Assembly: GCF_001431465.1 (NCBI RefSeq)
Contig: NZ_LDJJ01000009.1
Location: forward strand, 124,001-188,000
DNA from: Stenotrophomonas terrae
GTDB taxonomy: Bacteria; Pseudomonadota; Gammaproteobacteria; Xanthomonadales; Xanthomonadaceae
Reading direction: 5' to 3'
Length of the DNA: 64,000 nt
Shown here: positions 39,789 to 48,587 of the stretch, one piece after another
Layout of the letters: each line of letters opens with the position of its first letter
Position numbering within the stretch: the first letter of the stretch is position 1
Program-made: the position numbers and the translations under genes
Notes under the pieces: model-generated
Told to the model about the DNA's origin: nothing
Database searches by the model: none
The model's input: the letters and a program-made list of their open reading frames with translations, nothing else

Positions 39789-41528
39789 ATGCTGGCCTAC
39801 TTCCCACGCATCTATCAGGGCGAGCTGTTTTACAGCGTGCTGGCGCGCTACCACCGGCACGTGGGGGCGCCATCGCCAATCCAATCTATGGAGGCGCTGT
39901 TTGGGCGGCGGCTGGTGACGATGAGTGTCGCTTTCCCCGGTTATCTACAGGTTCTGGCTGATCGGCTGCCAGTCGGATTCGGGTGGACAGCCGAACGGTT
40001 CATCGACGAACTGACGCTGCTGCCGTACTACACCGCCTTCCAGCCAGCTTCTGTCAGGCGGCGGGCGCGGCAGACGATGCTCCAAGGGAAAACGGACGGT
40101 CTACTGATCCGGCTGGGTATAGCGGCTTTCCCCGTCGGACGAGTCACTCGGCTCCGGTTCTGCTCGTTATGCCTGAAACAGATGTGGGAGCAGTGCGGGG
40201 AATACTACTGGCGCCGGGACCATCAACTGCCAAGCGCACTGGTCTGTCCAGAACATGGCTGTCCCTTACAAGCTAGTGCTGTTTCAATGACATCACTGAG
40301 TCGGCATATCCCCGTCGCGGCTGACGATAAAAGCTGCCCATGGAATGCTCCAGCTCTCATGCTAAGCAGTGCTTCTCTGGTGCTATCCGATCTCCAGCGG
40401 CTGGCGCGGGCTAGCCGAACCTTGCTGGAGAATCCTGGACAATCGCGATCACCATCAGAATGGACCCGGCACTACCGACAAGGGGTCCATCTTGCTGGAC
40501 TGGCGTACTCGGTAAAACGTTTCGACCAGCAGCGGCTGCAGGAAAAGTTTCGAGAGCATCATCGTGACGTTCTTGCTCGCTGGCCAGAGCTGATGGCAGG
40601 TCTGGTCTTCCGTGGCGATTGGTTGCCGGCCATGGTGCGGAAGCATCGCAAAGCGTTCCATCCTCTTCAGCACATTCTCTTGCAAGACTTCATTGATCAC
40701 CAGTCACCGACCGCCAAGCCATTCGGGGCCGGGCCTTGGCCATGTCTAAATCCGTTGGCTCGGCATCGAGGGCGGGAGCTGATTTCTACCTTTGAGATGC
40801 ATCGTAACCATAGTCATCAGGTCGGCGTCTTCACCTGTCGGTGCGGTTACATGTACACGCGCAGCTACTTTCCAGGTAGAGGTGATGTAGGGTTTCCAAG
40901 GTTTCATTCATATGGACCGATGCTGTTGCCAGCCCTGAGAAAGATGACCTCTGATGGCGTGTCACTGCGTGGGATCGGGCATCGCCTGCAACTTGATCCC
41001 AAGACGGTAGTGAAACTTGCAATCGATCTTGGTGTTCCGGTTGTCCGGAAGGGTGGATTGGATCGAAAGCAACCTGGAAGCAGCACCATCGCATTCGAGC
41101 GGGTGATTATACCGACGATGAAAAATCGTAAGGCGCGGAAGGCGAGCACTCCACTTCTGGATTGGCCTTCGGTGGATCGGGAAACCCGTCATAACATCCA
41201 AAGCGCTGTTCAGCGTCTGCGAACGTTCGAGCCGCCAGTGCGTATCACTGTGACGCGCTTAGAGCGACAGATATGGAGCCGTGGATGGCTAAGTAAGCGC
41301 GCCAGCAAGCTTCCAACGGCAATGGCATGTCTGAGTGGCGTTGTCGAGTCGGTCGAGCAGTTCCAGCGGCGGCGAGCCGGCTGGGTTATTCAACAGATGG
41401 ACAAGGTCGGTGAGCCGCTGCAGGTTTGGCGGATTTTGCGCAGGGCTGGCCTTACCTCCCGACATGAAGATGTGGTCGCGTCCGTGTTGGCAGAATTTCT
41501 TGGTGGCGTGTACAGGAGCGCTGTATGA
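39789..41528 (+). CDS. tnsD: Target selector TnsD (TniQ family)
   Basis: Directs insertion to the glmS end. The 579-aa product starts with the TniQ domain (YFPRIYQGELFYSVLARYH) and has the CCCH zinc knuckle Cys125, Cys128, Cys153 and His156 (FCSLC...LVCPEHG). A long C-terminal part would read attTn7, with the helix-turn-helix-like LRGIGHRLQLDPKTVVKLAI near residue 400. The element actually sits in attTn7, which supports this role. The gene is 2 bp after tnsC. Confidence 0.95.
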   Translation: MLAYFPRIYQGELFYSVLARYHRHVGAPSPIQSMEALFGRRLVTMSVAFPGYLQVLADRLPVGFGWTAERFIDELTLLPYYTAFQPASVRRRARQTMLQGKTDGLLIRLGIAAFPVGRVTRLRFCSLCLKQMWEQCGEYYWRRDHQLPSALVCPEHGCPLQASAVSMTSLSRHIPVAADDKSCPWNAPALMLSSASLVLSDLQRLARASRTLLENPGQSRSPSEWTRHYRQGVHLAGLAYSVKRFDQQRLQEKFREHHRDVLARWPELMAGLVFRGDWLPAMVRKHRKAFHPLQHILLQDFIDHQSPTAKPFGAGPWPCLNPLARHRGRELISTFEMHRNHSHQVGVFTCRCGYMYTRSYFPGRGDVGFPRFHSYGPMLLPALRKMTSDGVSLRGIGHRLQLDPKTVVKLAIDLGVPVVRKGGLDRKQPGSSTIAFERVIIPTMKNRKARKASTPLLDWPSVDRETRHNIQSAVQRLRTFEPPVRITVTRLERQIWSRGWLSKRASKLPTAMACLSGVVESVEQFQRRRAGWVIQQMDKVGEPLQVWRILRRAGLTSRHEDVVASVLAEFLGGVYRSAV

Positions 41529-43132
41529 CGCGGATGGTGTTCAAGTCGGTCGCGAACCTGACCGAGGATCCGGTTGAGGTTTTCTGGTTGGCTGGATTCG
41601 TGTGCAACGAGCGTAACGAGTGGCAAGTGCGAGTGGTCTACCGGAACAAGCGCACCGGGGAACTGATTCCAATGTGTGAGCCCATTGGGATGTTGCCGAT
41701 CCTGAGTTTGGGAACTTGGTTCGACTACGGTTTATTGCAAACGGAAGGTCTGCCGGGTGACCTCATGGAGGTTGTCATTCCTGATGTGGGGCAACCAGAG
41801 GTGATCACCTCGGCGGACATGCCGAGTTCGCTATATCGGCTTCCGACAAGCCGCGCTGGACACCAACGATTGTTTCGATACCGCACACGACACGGTGTCG
41901 TTCATATCCCGGCGGTGGAGCTGATCCGAGCCCTGTTCATTCACAACCGTGCGTTGGCATTGGCTTTGATGCGCCCAGCGGGATTGGAGCAGTTGTACAT
42001 ACCGATGGCACCTGGGCCTCGGGAGCTGGCGACGCTCTGTTTTACGAAGGAAATTGCCAAGAGTGTGCTGAGTCGGGAATTGGCCATGGAGTTCGCGTGG
42101 CTGGTGCTGGATGTGGAAGCTCGGCGTTCATGGGAGAGCGTCAGGTGTCTCTCGGCTGGCCAAGATTGTATTTTTTTTGAGCCACCCCCTATCCGGGGTT
42201 CGTCGTGGCAGTTCCGGGGCATCCGGCACGAGAACCAAATGTTAGTACTTGAATTGAATAATTTGAGTGGGCGCGCAGTGCCGGTGAAAATACTTGAATA
42301 CACGCATCCGGACTTGAAGAAGGCGATTCGAGCAGGAGTGTCCGGTGCCAAGCCGGGCAATCCGAAGGGAGGTGATAAGCCGGATACCGGAGAGCCGGGT
42401 GACGACATTGATGTGGCCGGAACAGATCAGGGAAGTAGTGGTTACCGCAACCCGTTGGTCGCTAACATGGGCCGACGCCAGAGCGCTTTTGAGAGCCAGA
42501 TCAAGGTAATCAAAAAAGAGATCGAGGTGGAACAGGCACCACGCGAGCCGACTGGCAAGGAACCTAAGAAGAAGCCCCGACATAAGAAAAAGATACAAGT
42601 GACGACCAGTGAAAGGGCAGGTGGTAAAGGGCTCCGCCCCATAGACTTCGGGATCCTTTGCCGGGCCCCCTTGCACAGAATTGGGGATCTGGTGGCATTT
42701 GATGAAACCATCCGTCACATGCGCGACAGATTGCCAGATGTGCAGTTTGCTGCAGGGCTGGTGCTACTCAAACAGGGCAAGGCTGCTGCGAGCGTGGGTT
42801 CCGCGCCACGGGCGGCGATGGTGGTGAGGATCAACAGACTCAAAGAGCCTCCCATAGTTTTGATAGATATCGATCGCACCGGGATCGTGGCGCTTTCGCT
42901 GATGGTGTTGCACTTCAAGGGTGGGGAGAAAGAGGATTGGATCGAGAGGGCGATACAGAAAACATTGAACGGCTGGGCCGATGTTGGTGGGCATTGGTCT
43001 ACTGACGTCGAAGCCGAGATGGAGCCCATGTGTCGAAGCGAACGGATTCCGAAAGCCATGGTGCCGAGAGAAGGATTTGAAAAGCAGGCAGAGGGATGGG
43101 CGCTTCGGCTGATTGATAGGTTGGGACTGTGA
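41525..43132 (+). CDS. tnsE: Target selector TnsE
   Basis: In Tn7, TnsE directs insertion into conjugal plasmids and replicating lagging-strand DNA by binding the sliding clamp and 3'-recessed ends. The 535-aa product is nearly the size of Tn7 TnsE (538) and shares VHIPAVELIRALF, FEPPPIRGSSWQF and an EGWALRLI-type C-terminal motif, with a basic middle (about 330-365). It overlaps tnsD by 4 bp. Both targeting pathways therefore appear intact. Confidence 0.92.
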   Translation: MTRMVFKSVANLTEDPVEVFWLAGFVCNERNEWQVRVVYRNKRTGELIPMCEPIGMLPILSLGTWFDYGLLQTEGLPGDLMEVVIPDVGQPEVITSADMPSSLYRLPTSRAGHQRLFRYRTRHGVVHIPAVELIRALFIHNRALALALMRPAGLEQLYIPMAPGPRELATLCFTKEIAKSVLSRELAMEFAWLVLDVEARRSWESVRCLSAGQDCIFFEPPPIRGSSWQFRGIRHENQMLVLELNNLSGRAVPVKILEYTHPDLKKAIRAGVSGAKPGNPKGGDKPDTGEPGDDIDVAGTDQGSSGYRNPLVANMGRRQSAFESQIKVIKKEIEVEQAPREPTGKEPKKKPRHKKKIQVTTSERAGGKGLRPIDFGILCRAPLHRIGDLVAFDETIRHMRDRLPDVQFAAGLVLLKQGKAAASVGSAPRAAMVVRINRLKEPPIVLIDIDRTGIVALSLMVLHFKGGEKEDWIERAIQKTLNGWADVGGHWSTDVEAEMEPMCRSERIPKAMVPREGFEKQAEGWALRLIDRLGL

Positions 43133-43248
43133 AGTGTCGGATTCAGACAAGGGGGGATTGGACTCGGGGCGTCGCAGATTGAATTGGCCGATAGCAGGCG
43201 TTGGGTGCGAGGATTACCGCAGTACGCCACCGGTCAACGGGGTAGCAT
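43133..43248. other. Gap after tnsE
   Basis: 116 bp without a supportable gene or terminator. It leads directly into a degraded helicase fragment. Confidence 0.4.
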
Positions 43249-43473
43249 CTGGGTCACATGGGCGGGCATCTTCCAAAGCGGACCGTATCAACGCCGCTGC
43301 TTCTCAAGGGGATTGAGTTTGGTCGCGTGGCGATTCCAGATGCAGTTCACTTCAATCGATAAAGTGAAATGGAGGCTCGCGCAAAGCTGTTCTACGTGGC
43401 GTTGTCGCGTGCAGGATCCTCACTGATCATTTCCTCAGCTTCTCCTGTCGTGGAGCTTCCTTTGTCGACATAG
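43249..43473 (+). pseudogene. Remnant of an SF1 (UvrD/Rep-like) helicase C-terminus
   Basis: One frame reads TPLLLKGIEFGRVAIPDAVH, then FNR, a TAA stop at 43360-43362, and continues EARAKLFYVALSRAGSSLII to a TAG at 43473. LLLKGIEF and KLFYVALSRA are the motif V/VI hallmarks of UvrD-type helicases. Everything upstream of about 43249 is lost. This is the tail of a deleted helicase gene, possibly part of an older nuclease-helicase defence cassette; that second point is inference. Confidence 0.78.
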
Positions 43474-43574
43474 GCGTTCTTGAATCCTGTTAATTTCTCG
43501 CCGGCTTCGCGTTGCACGCTTCTAAGCCTGCCCTGTACCTGTTTTGGTTGCTGCATAGGTAATTTTTACTTCTC
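43474..43574. other. Gap between helicase remnant and RepB-like gene
   Basis: About 100 bp, convergent position, no clear hairpin terminator or gene. Confidence 0.35.
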
Positions 43575-44525
43575 CTACCGGCGATCAGGTGCTGGTGCGC
43601 TTTCGTGTGTTTGTCCAGTAACCGTGGCAGGACCGAAATCGATGCGGTCGATATCTCCGATTCGCTGGAACTCCGCCAGGTATTCGGGTTGTTGGATGTT
43701 GAGCCAACGGACAATCTTTGGTCGGCTAAGAATTTTGTTCAGGAAGCCTCGTGCGATCGTCAGGTGCAGGTTGTCGATGCCATAGGTCTCCTCGGCGAAC
43801 ATGGTTCGACTCTGTACCAAGGAAAGCTCACGCTCTAGCTTGGAAATTTGCTCGCGCGTGATGTCCGGCTTTCGACCAGTCACCATAGGTTTGACGAGTT
43901 GATCATCAGGAGTGGCATGGAGCAATGCGCGTGCGAACTGGGTTGTAAAAGTGCGATGTCCTGACATCAACTCGGCTGCTTCAATCTGCCTAAGCGGCTT
44001 CATACGTTTGAGAATCTCGAACACGACCATCGGACAGGTCTTGTCTGATAGAAGCGTGGCAACTTCGGGACATATTCCATCAAGCAATCGGAAGCGCCGA
44101 CGAATCGATGTGGCCTCAAGGTTAAGTGCCTCGGCGATGCGATCCTCAGATACACCGTGTTCGACGGCGCGCACAATCATCATGTGCTCTTGGACTGCTG
44201 ATAGCCTGCTGATGCGCTTGTTGTAGGTGTAGGATTCGTCATCCGTTGAGATCAGGCACTCGACGTCTTCGGCGCCTAAATCCCGGAGGATTTCAACGCG
44301 CATTAATCCATCCAGTAGCAGGTAGGTTCCGTCGTCCAATGGGTTGGGGGCGACGACGGGAAGTTCGACCAAGCCGATGGTGCGAATGGATGCCGTAATC
44401 TGCTGGAATTTCTGACTCTGCCTGGTTACCTTCCGCAGGGGCTTGAGGGGGACGATGTTGCATATCGGGATTAGCTTGGTATCTAGCCGGAATCCTAGAT
44501 GGGCATCTTGATGGCCGTTGTTCAT
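43575..44525 (-). CDS. ParB-like protein with RepB-type C-terminal domain
   Basis: A 316-aa protein. An N-terminal ParB/sulfiredoxin-like domain (IPICNIVPLKPL, LLLDGLMRVEILRDLG) precedes a helix-turn-helix region (GVSEDRIAEALNLEATSIRR) and a plasmid-partition RepB-like C-terminal half (YGIDNLHLTIARGFLNKILS). The usual GERR CTP-binding motif is replaced by DGLMRVE. It overlaps the upstream ParB gene by ATGA and is the third gene of the recombinase trio. Role inferred: DNA binding or regulation for the recombinase, or element stability. Confidence 0.82.
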   Translation of the reverse strand: MNNGHQDAHLGFRLDTKLIPICNIVPLKPLRKVTRQSQKFQQITASIRTIGLVELPVVAPNPLDDGTYLLLDGLMRVEILRDLGAEDVECLISTDDESYTYNKRISRLSAVQEHMMIVRAVEHGVSEDRIAEALNLEATSIRRRFRLLDGICPEVATLLSDKTCPMVVFEILKRMKPLRQIEAAELMSGHRTFTTQFARALLHATPDDQLVKPMVTGRKPDITREQISKLERELSLVQSRTMFAEETYGIDNLHLTIARGFLNKILSRPKIVRWLNIQQPEYLAEFQRIGDIDRIDFGPATVTGQTHESAPAPDRR

Positions 44526-45403
44526 TGAGCCATCCTCCTGTTCATTCGGTCATCAATCGCCTTTGGAAGGGAGTCAATCCCTTCTGCGTGGAGGAGCTCG
44601 ACAAATTTCGGTACGGTGAGTAATTCTCGGAATGCCTCAACCACAAACAGTAGTCGGCCCTGAGTGAATTCAGCCTTCTTGGCTAGAAGTTGTTGCTTCT
44701 TTACCTCTTTTTCGTAGACGCGGCGGAGGTCATCCGCGGACAACTTTTTGCTAGCCTTCTTCCCGTCAAAAGGCTTCCTCTGGGATTTCCCTCGAGCGGC
44801 TCTTTGCTCAAGAATTCGCCGGATGATCGCGAGCTTCTTCCCCTTCAGTTTTCCTTGGGTATACGCATCTGCGAGGGCGGCTTGGATTCCTGCATCGTCG
44901 CTTCTGGATATAACGACTGCCAAACTCACAGGGATAAGCCCCGTTTCGACTGCTGATATGAGACGTTCTTCGCCGTGTTCGAATAGGCGAAGTACCATGC
45001 CAACCCACGATTGGGTGACGCCGAGTTTCTGTGCGATCTGGTTCTCGTCGTAGCCGCGCTTGTCGAGCGTGCATATCTCCTGCATCAGCTCGATGGGGGA
45101 ATGCTGGCGCCGGGCGATGTTCTCGACCAGACTCATGACAAGGCACCGTTCTTCGCCTTCCTCAACGACGAAAGCGGGGATGTCAGCGTGTCCAAGTCGC
45201 TGGAAAGCCTCCAGGCGGCCTTGGCCGCAGACAAGGTCGTAGTGCGGCGCACTGTCTCCGCCCTTCCGCAAGCTCACCGTGATCGGGCGTTTCAGTCCGA
45301 TGGCGCTGATGTTGTCGATGATGTCCTTGTGTGTGCGCGCACTCCTGTTTCTGGGATTGATCACGCGGATGTCATCAACGGGGATCATCTGGATCGGGCG
45401 CAT
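44522..45403 (-). CDS. ParB/RepB/Spo0J-family protein
   Basis: A 293-aa protein with the ParB N-terminal domain (IPVDDIRVINPRNRSARTHK, ISAIGLKRPITVSLRKGG), the nucleotide-binding motif CGQGRLEAFQRLG and LVENIARRQHSPIELM. The helix-turn-helix is NQIAQKLGVTQSWVGMVLRL. The C-terminal half is Lys-rich. It begins 12 bp after the recombinase stop. No parA or plasmid origin is nearby, so it is not part of an ordinary partition locus. Confidence 0.87.
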   Translation of the reverse strand: MRPIQMIPVDDIRVINPRNRSARTHKDIIDNISAIGLKRPITVSLRKGGDSAPHYDLVCGQGRLEAFQRLGHADIPAFVVEEGEERCLVMSLVENIARRQHSPIELMQEICTLDKRGYDENQIAQKLGVTQSWVGMVLRLFEHGEERLISAVETGLIPVSLAVVISRSDDAGIQAALADAYTQGKLKGKKLAIIRRILEQRAARGKSQRKPFDGKKASKKLSADDLRRVYEKEVKKQQLLAKKAEFTQGRLLFVVEAFRELLTVPKFVELLHAEGIDSLPKAIDDRMNRRMAQ

Positions 45404-45414
45404 ACGTGCCTCCT

Positions 45415-46980
45415 CTAGGCGGCGATGCTCATATGGAATCGTTCCGCAAGCTCATACAGTGGCGCGAGAGAGTCGAAACGATACGAATCGAGGCTTACTT
45501 CGTTGTTGTCTTCGGAGAGTCGGTGGCCACGCAGTGGCATGTCGATACGAGGGAATATGTAGTAGTCGAAGATAGTGGTGTTCGTGGCTGCCATGCGGGC
45601 GACCACGGTGACATCCGGCTTTAGACTGGTGTCAAAGCGAAGATGCCAGCGGAAGGATCCACTTGGGAGTTGTCGACATCTGGCCAGCACGATGGAGACA
45701 GTGAACTCATCATTGACGGTGACAAGGCCCGAAGTTGCGATGTTGCTCTGACCACCCGCGGCCATCAGGCCCTCGATGATCTCCGTCAGGATGCTCGGTA
45801 GGATCGATCTCAGCCTCTGATTGACTTCGAGGTAGCGGAAGTCACGGTCCGGTCGGAAGCCAATCAGGGAGTAGGCGCGTACGAGGCTGCCGAAGTGCGA
45901 ACGGTAGACGCTGCTAGAGGGCATCCCCTCCTGTTCATCTATCAGTAGGCCGGACAGGGTTCCTGTGCGGTCGTACAGTCGCTTGAGGAGATCAAGCATG
46001 GTGGCTTCGTCGAAGCGACGTGATCTGGCCTCGATCAGTTGTTGGGCCGCGCCAAATAAATCGGTAGGGACAATTCCTTCAAAAGCGCCGTTGCTCCGGA
46101 CCCAGGTGTCGGGACTGTTTTTTACGTGTCGCTGCTTTAGCTTGAACGAGGTCCTGTTGTAGACGTTGTTGCCGACGTATTTTTCGTTGGTCAGAAGTTG
46201 GTGGACCGTTCCACGCGTCCATCGACGCCCCAGATCGGTACGTATGCCCATTGCATTGAGGTTGTCGGCGATCTCTCGTTCCGTGGTGCGGCGATGAACA
46301 AATTGCTCGTAGATTTCTTGGACCACGGCCACCTCGTCGGCCGGGCCCGGTGCCAGAATCACTCGATCGGTCTGTAGGCTCTTTCGTTCACCAGGCTGAA
46401 GTTGCGCCTTCGGAACCCGGCTTTCGTCCAGCAGCATGCGGCGTAGGCCGAAGCCGGGTGATCCTCCTTGTCGAAAGCCGAGTTCGATAAGCCGGCATTG
46501 CCCTTTGAAGACTTTGTTGGAGAGTTCGCGACTGTATTCGCCTGCCATTGCGCGCTTGACGCTCTTCATGATGACGGACATGGGGCTGCCGTCATTCTCA
46601 AAGGGCTCCGCGCAGTACACGACCTGAAGTCCGGCCCGTCGGCAAACGTACTCGTAGTAGGCGCTCTCATCAGCGTCCTGGAATCGTCCCCAGCGACTGA
46701 TGTCGTAGACCAGGATGGCCTTGAATTCCAAGTTGGAGGTCTGAACGTCCTGAATCAGCTGTTTGAGGGCGTCACGGCCATCCAAACTTAAGCCGCTTTT
46801 GCCTTCGTCCGCATAGGTGCAAACGATGTCAAAACCATGCTGAGCGGCATACTTCTCGATGGCTTCGCGCTGATTCTCCGTTGAGTAGCGCTGATGGTCA
46901 GTCGACATGCGCACATACTGCGCGGCGGGGATGAGAGGTTCCCCGCCGATCCGAAGCGGACCTATGCGTCGATCAGCCAT
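45415..46980 (-). CDS. Large serine recombinase
   Basis: A 521-aa site-specific recombinase. The N-terminal resolvase domain has the nucleophile Ser26 in AAQYVRMSTDHQRYSTENQ and the arginine motif VYDISRWGRF. The recombinase domain (GFRQGGSPGFGLRRML, EREIADNLNAMGIRTDLGRR) and a long C-terminal part follow. It is the first gene of a three-gene operon with two ParB-like genes. It could integrate, excise or resolve cargo inside the Tn7 element. No att site could be identified by eye. Confidence 0.9.
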   Translation of the reverse strand: MADRRIGPLRIGGEPLIPAAQYVRMSTDHQRYSTENQREAIEKYAAQHGFDIVCTYADEGKSGLSLDGRDALKQLIQDVQTSNLEFKAILVYDISRWGRFQDADESAYYEYVCRRAGLQVVYCAEPFENDGSPMSVIMKSVKRAMAGEYSRELSNKVFKGQCRLIELGFRQGGSPGFGLRRMLLDESRVPKAQLQPGERKSLQTDRVILAPGPADEVAVVQEIYEQFVHRRTTEREIADNLNAMGIRTDLGRRWTRGTVHQLLTNEKYVGNNVYNRTSFKLKQRHVKNSPDTWVRSNGAFEGIVPTDLFGAAQQLIEARSRRFDEATMLDLLKRLYDRTGTLSGLLIDEQEGMPSSSVYRSHFGSLVRAYSLIGFRPDRDFRYLEVNQRLRSILPSILTEIIEGLMAAGGQSNIATSGLVTVNDEFTVSIVLARCRQLPSGSFRWHLRFDTSLKPDVTVVARMAATNTTIFDYYIFPRIDMPLRGHRLSEDNNEVSLDSYRFDSLAPLYELAERFHMSIAA

Positions 46981-47078
46981 TGCCGTGCTTGGGCGTAACC
47001 CTGCCAGCTAGATGAAGAGTCAATCCTCTACCAAAATGTTGGAAAATGTCAAGCTATTCCAATACTTTGCAAATTTCC

Positions 47079-47459
47079 CTACTCAAGCTGAAGGGACTCG
47101 TTGCGTGTGGTTTCAACCGGTTCGGAGGGTATCGCGATAAGTAGCTGGAGTACCGCTTTTTGTTGCGCCGCAGTAAGTCCTCGAAACCTGTCGAGCAGCC
47201 GAATTTCGCGTGATTCAAGTGGCCGGGGCACATCGTCTGCAATGAGCGCCCAAGGGTGGCAGCCCAAGGCCTGTCCCAGGCTTTGAAGCCAATCGACGGT
47301 TAGCCGACGCCTACCTGCCTCAAGATTGCTGATTTGCTGGTTTGTTGTGTTGGTGAGCGAGGCGAGCTTGTCCAGCGACAGCCCTCGAGCCTCGCGGAAG
47401 GCCTTAATTCGGTTGCGCACGCTCCGGCATATCCCTGAAATGGGGGCGTCGTCGCCCAT
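47079..47459 (-). CDS. XRE-family regulator
   Basis: A ~126-aa protein with a helix-turn-helix (IKAFREARGLSLDKLASLTN, TTNQQISNLEAGRRRLTVDW) and a short C-terminal tail. ATG 47459 is preceded closely by AGGA; an alternative TTG start at 47480 adds seven codons. It lies upstream of the recombinase operon on the same strand (99-bp gap with a TTGACA-like box), so it may regulate that operon. Confidence 0.75.
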   Translation of the reverse strand: MGDDAPISGICRSVRNRIKAFREARGLSLDKLASLTNTTNQQISNLEAGRRRLTVDWLQSLGQALGCHPWALIADDVPRPLESREIRLLDRFRGLTAAQQKAVLQLLIAIPSEPVETTRNESLQLE

Positions 47460-47550
47460 TCTTCCTGCTGTGTAATTCAATCAGAACATCCAGCTTCTCA
47501 AGCAGCAACCCTTCACCACGATCTAGATCGTCTTCGGTAATTGCTGGCGC

Positions 47551-47668
47551 TGACCCTAAAGCGGGAGCTTTCAGTCGCAATCAGACAATCTGGACAAGAA
47601 CCTGGCGCTGCTCGTGCCAGATGACCTGCGAATACCGTGTCAGGACGCAGTTCATTGCCAGGGTTTGC
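47551..47668 (-). pseudogene. Fragment of a second tnsC
   Basis: The minus strand closely matches the intact tnsC around bases 38568-38686. The stretch after Walker A reads as LAMNCVLTRYSQVIWHEQRQ, VLVQIV, a stop where tnsC has Trp, then LRLKAPALGS. One base is missing in the first codons. The match ends sharply at both sides. It is too short to function and shows that another, related Tn7 element contributed DNA here. Confidence 0.88.
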
Positions 47669-47701
47669 CTATCGTCGAGTGTGAATTTGAATCGCTGAAG
47701 A

Positions 47702-48193
47702 TCAGCCAAGATCCTCCTCCCGTATCCGCCACAGTGCGGTATCCGGGATCTCGGTTTCAGCCTGTTTCAGGAGATGGGGGCGAAGCTTTTCGGAGACTGC
47801 CTGATCTTCCAACTTCATGTGGATCGCGGTCCGATTGAATGTGGCGTTGAAGAGCTTCAGGCGCTGTTGATCGACGCTGGTCTGCAGCGGCTGTCTCGGC
47901 ACCACGAGTAAAACCACTTCACAATCCATGGCCGCGGCTGCGCGGCGCAATGTGTCAATCTGCACCGTGCCGGCGCGCTCGCTGTTCTCCAACTTGAGCA
48001 CCGAACTAGGTTGCACCCCCAGTCGTCGTGCGAGCTCGGTTCGCGACATCCCTAAGGCGTCGCGGGTGGCAGCGATCCAACCGCCGCGTGGTACAGGACG
48101 AAGCCTGGGCAGTATCTGACGCAGCCAATTGCCGGTTTGATCGAGCTTCGATCTGGCTAAGCGACGCATCTGGGAAGTCGCGTTGGGAGCCAT
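47702..48193 (-). CDS. Mobile mystery protein A (XRE-type)
   Basis: A 163-aa protein with RRLARSKLDQTGNWLRQILP, GGWIAATRDALGMSRTELAR, RLGVQPSSVLKLENSERAG and LRRAAAAMDCEVVLLVVPRQ, the pattern of the 'mobile mystery protein A' family found on mobile elements. ATG 48193 has AAAGGAA nine bases upstream. The family is normally paired with a Fic-domain 'mobile mystery protein B' gene just downstream; here that place is taken by the tnsC fragment, so this copy is an orphan. Confidence 0.85.
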   Translation of the reverse strand: MAPNATSQMRRLARSKLDQTGNWLRQILPRLRPVPRGGWIAATRDALGMSRTELARRLGVQPSSVLKLENSERAGTVQIDTLRRAAAAMDCEVVLLVVPRQPLQTSVDQQRLKLFNATFNRTAIHMKLEDQAVSEKLRPHLLKQAETEIPDTALWRIREEDLG

Positions 48194-48255
48194 CAGGGGG
48201 TTCCTTTCAAGGATCAAAAGATTAACGTAATTATTCCCTGTATGGCTCTTTTGTA

Positions 48256-48275
48256 TGTGTGGTTTCTGCCACACA
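48256..48275. promoter_or_regulatory. Perfect inverted repeat upstream of mobile mystery protein A
   Basis: TGTGTGG-N6-CCACACA lies 62 bp upstream of the ATG at 48193 and is followed on the minus strand by AT-rich promoter-like sequence (AATAATTACGTTAAT). It is a candidate operator for the helix-turn-helix protein it precedes. Confidence 0.45.
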
Positions 48276-48462
48276 GGGCTCTAGTCACTATTCAATCGCT
48301 CTATGAAGCGCTTGTTCGGCCGGCCGCGCCGGATGGCCTCCTACCCGGATCGTCGATGGTCAGCTGTAGGCGCCTCTGACGTCGGCGTTGGTGCCGGAGA
48401 GTCAGTTGCGCTCTCACCATCTCTCCAGGCGTCCAAAAGACTGCCCCAACATGTCGCTTGGT

Positions 48463-48530
48463 GGCATCCCTTCGCCTCGAGAATTTTCGGCTTCAAGACC
48501 GGACGGGAACACCATTGCCTGTCGAATCTG
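48463..48530 (+). pseudogene. Fragment of a second tnsA
   Basis: The frame FASRIFGFKTGREHHCLSNL matches intact TnsA residues 44-62 (LASRIFGFKTRREHHCLSNL), up to the catalytic Glu63, which is lost. Just 5' the match continues in another frame (GIPS against DVPS), so a small deletion has occurred. It ends in a run of ten or more G residues. It lies near the tnsC fragment but on the opposite strand. Confidence 0.85.
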
Positions 48531-48561
48531 GTATCGGGGGGGGGGCAATCGCCGCTTAGGT

Positions 48562-48587
48562 CCATTTTTGGCGAACGCTAAAAATGG
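48562..48587. repeat. 12-bp-arm hairpin near the tnsA fragment
   Basis: CCATTTTTGGCG and CGCTAAAAATGG form a stem with one mismatch and a 2-nt loop. No T-tract follows, so a terminator is uncertain. It could be a former element boundary or a protein site. Confidence 0.5.

Noticed and set aside
43575-45403. Integrated plasmid partition locus
   Set aside because: There is no ParA ATPase, no replication initiator and no parS-like repeat cluster; the genes are joined to a recombinase instead.
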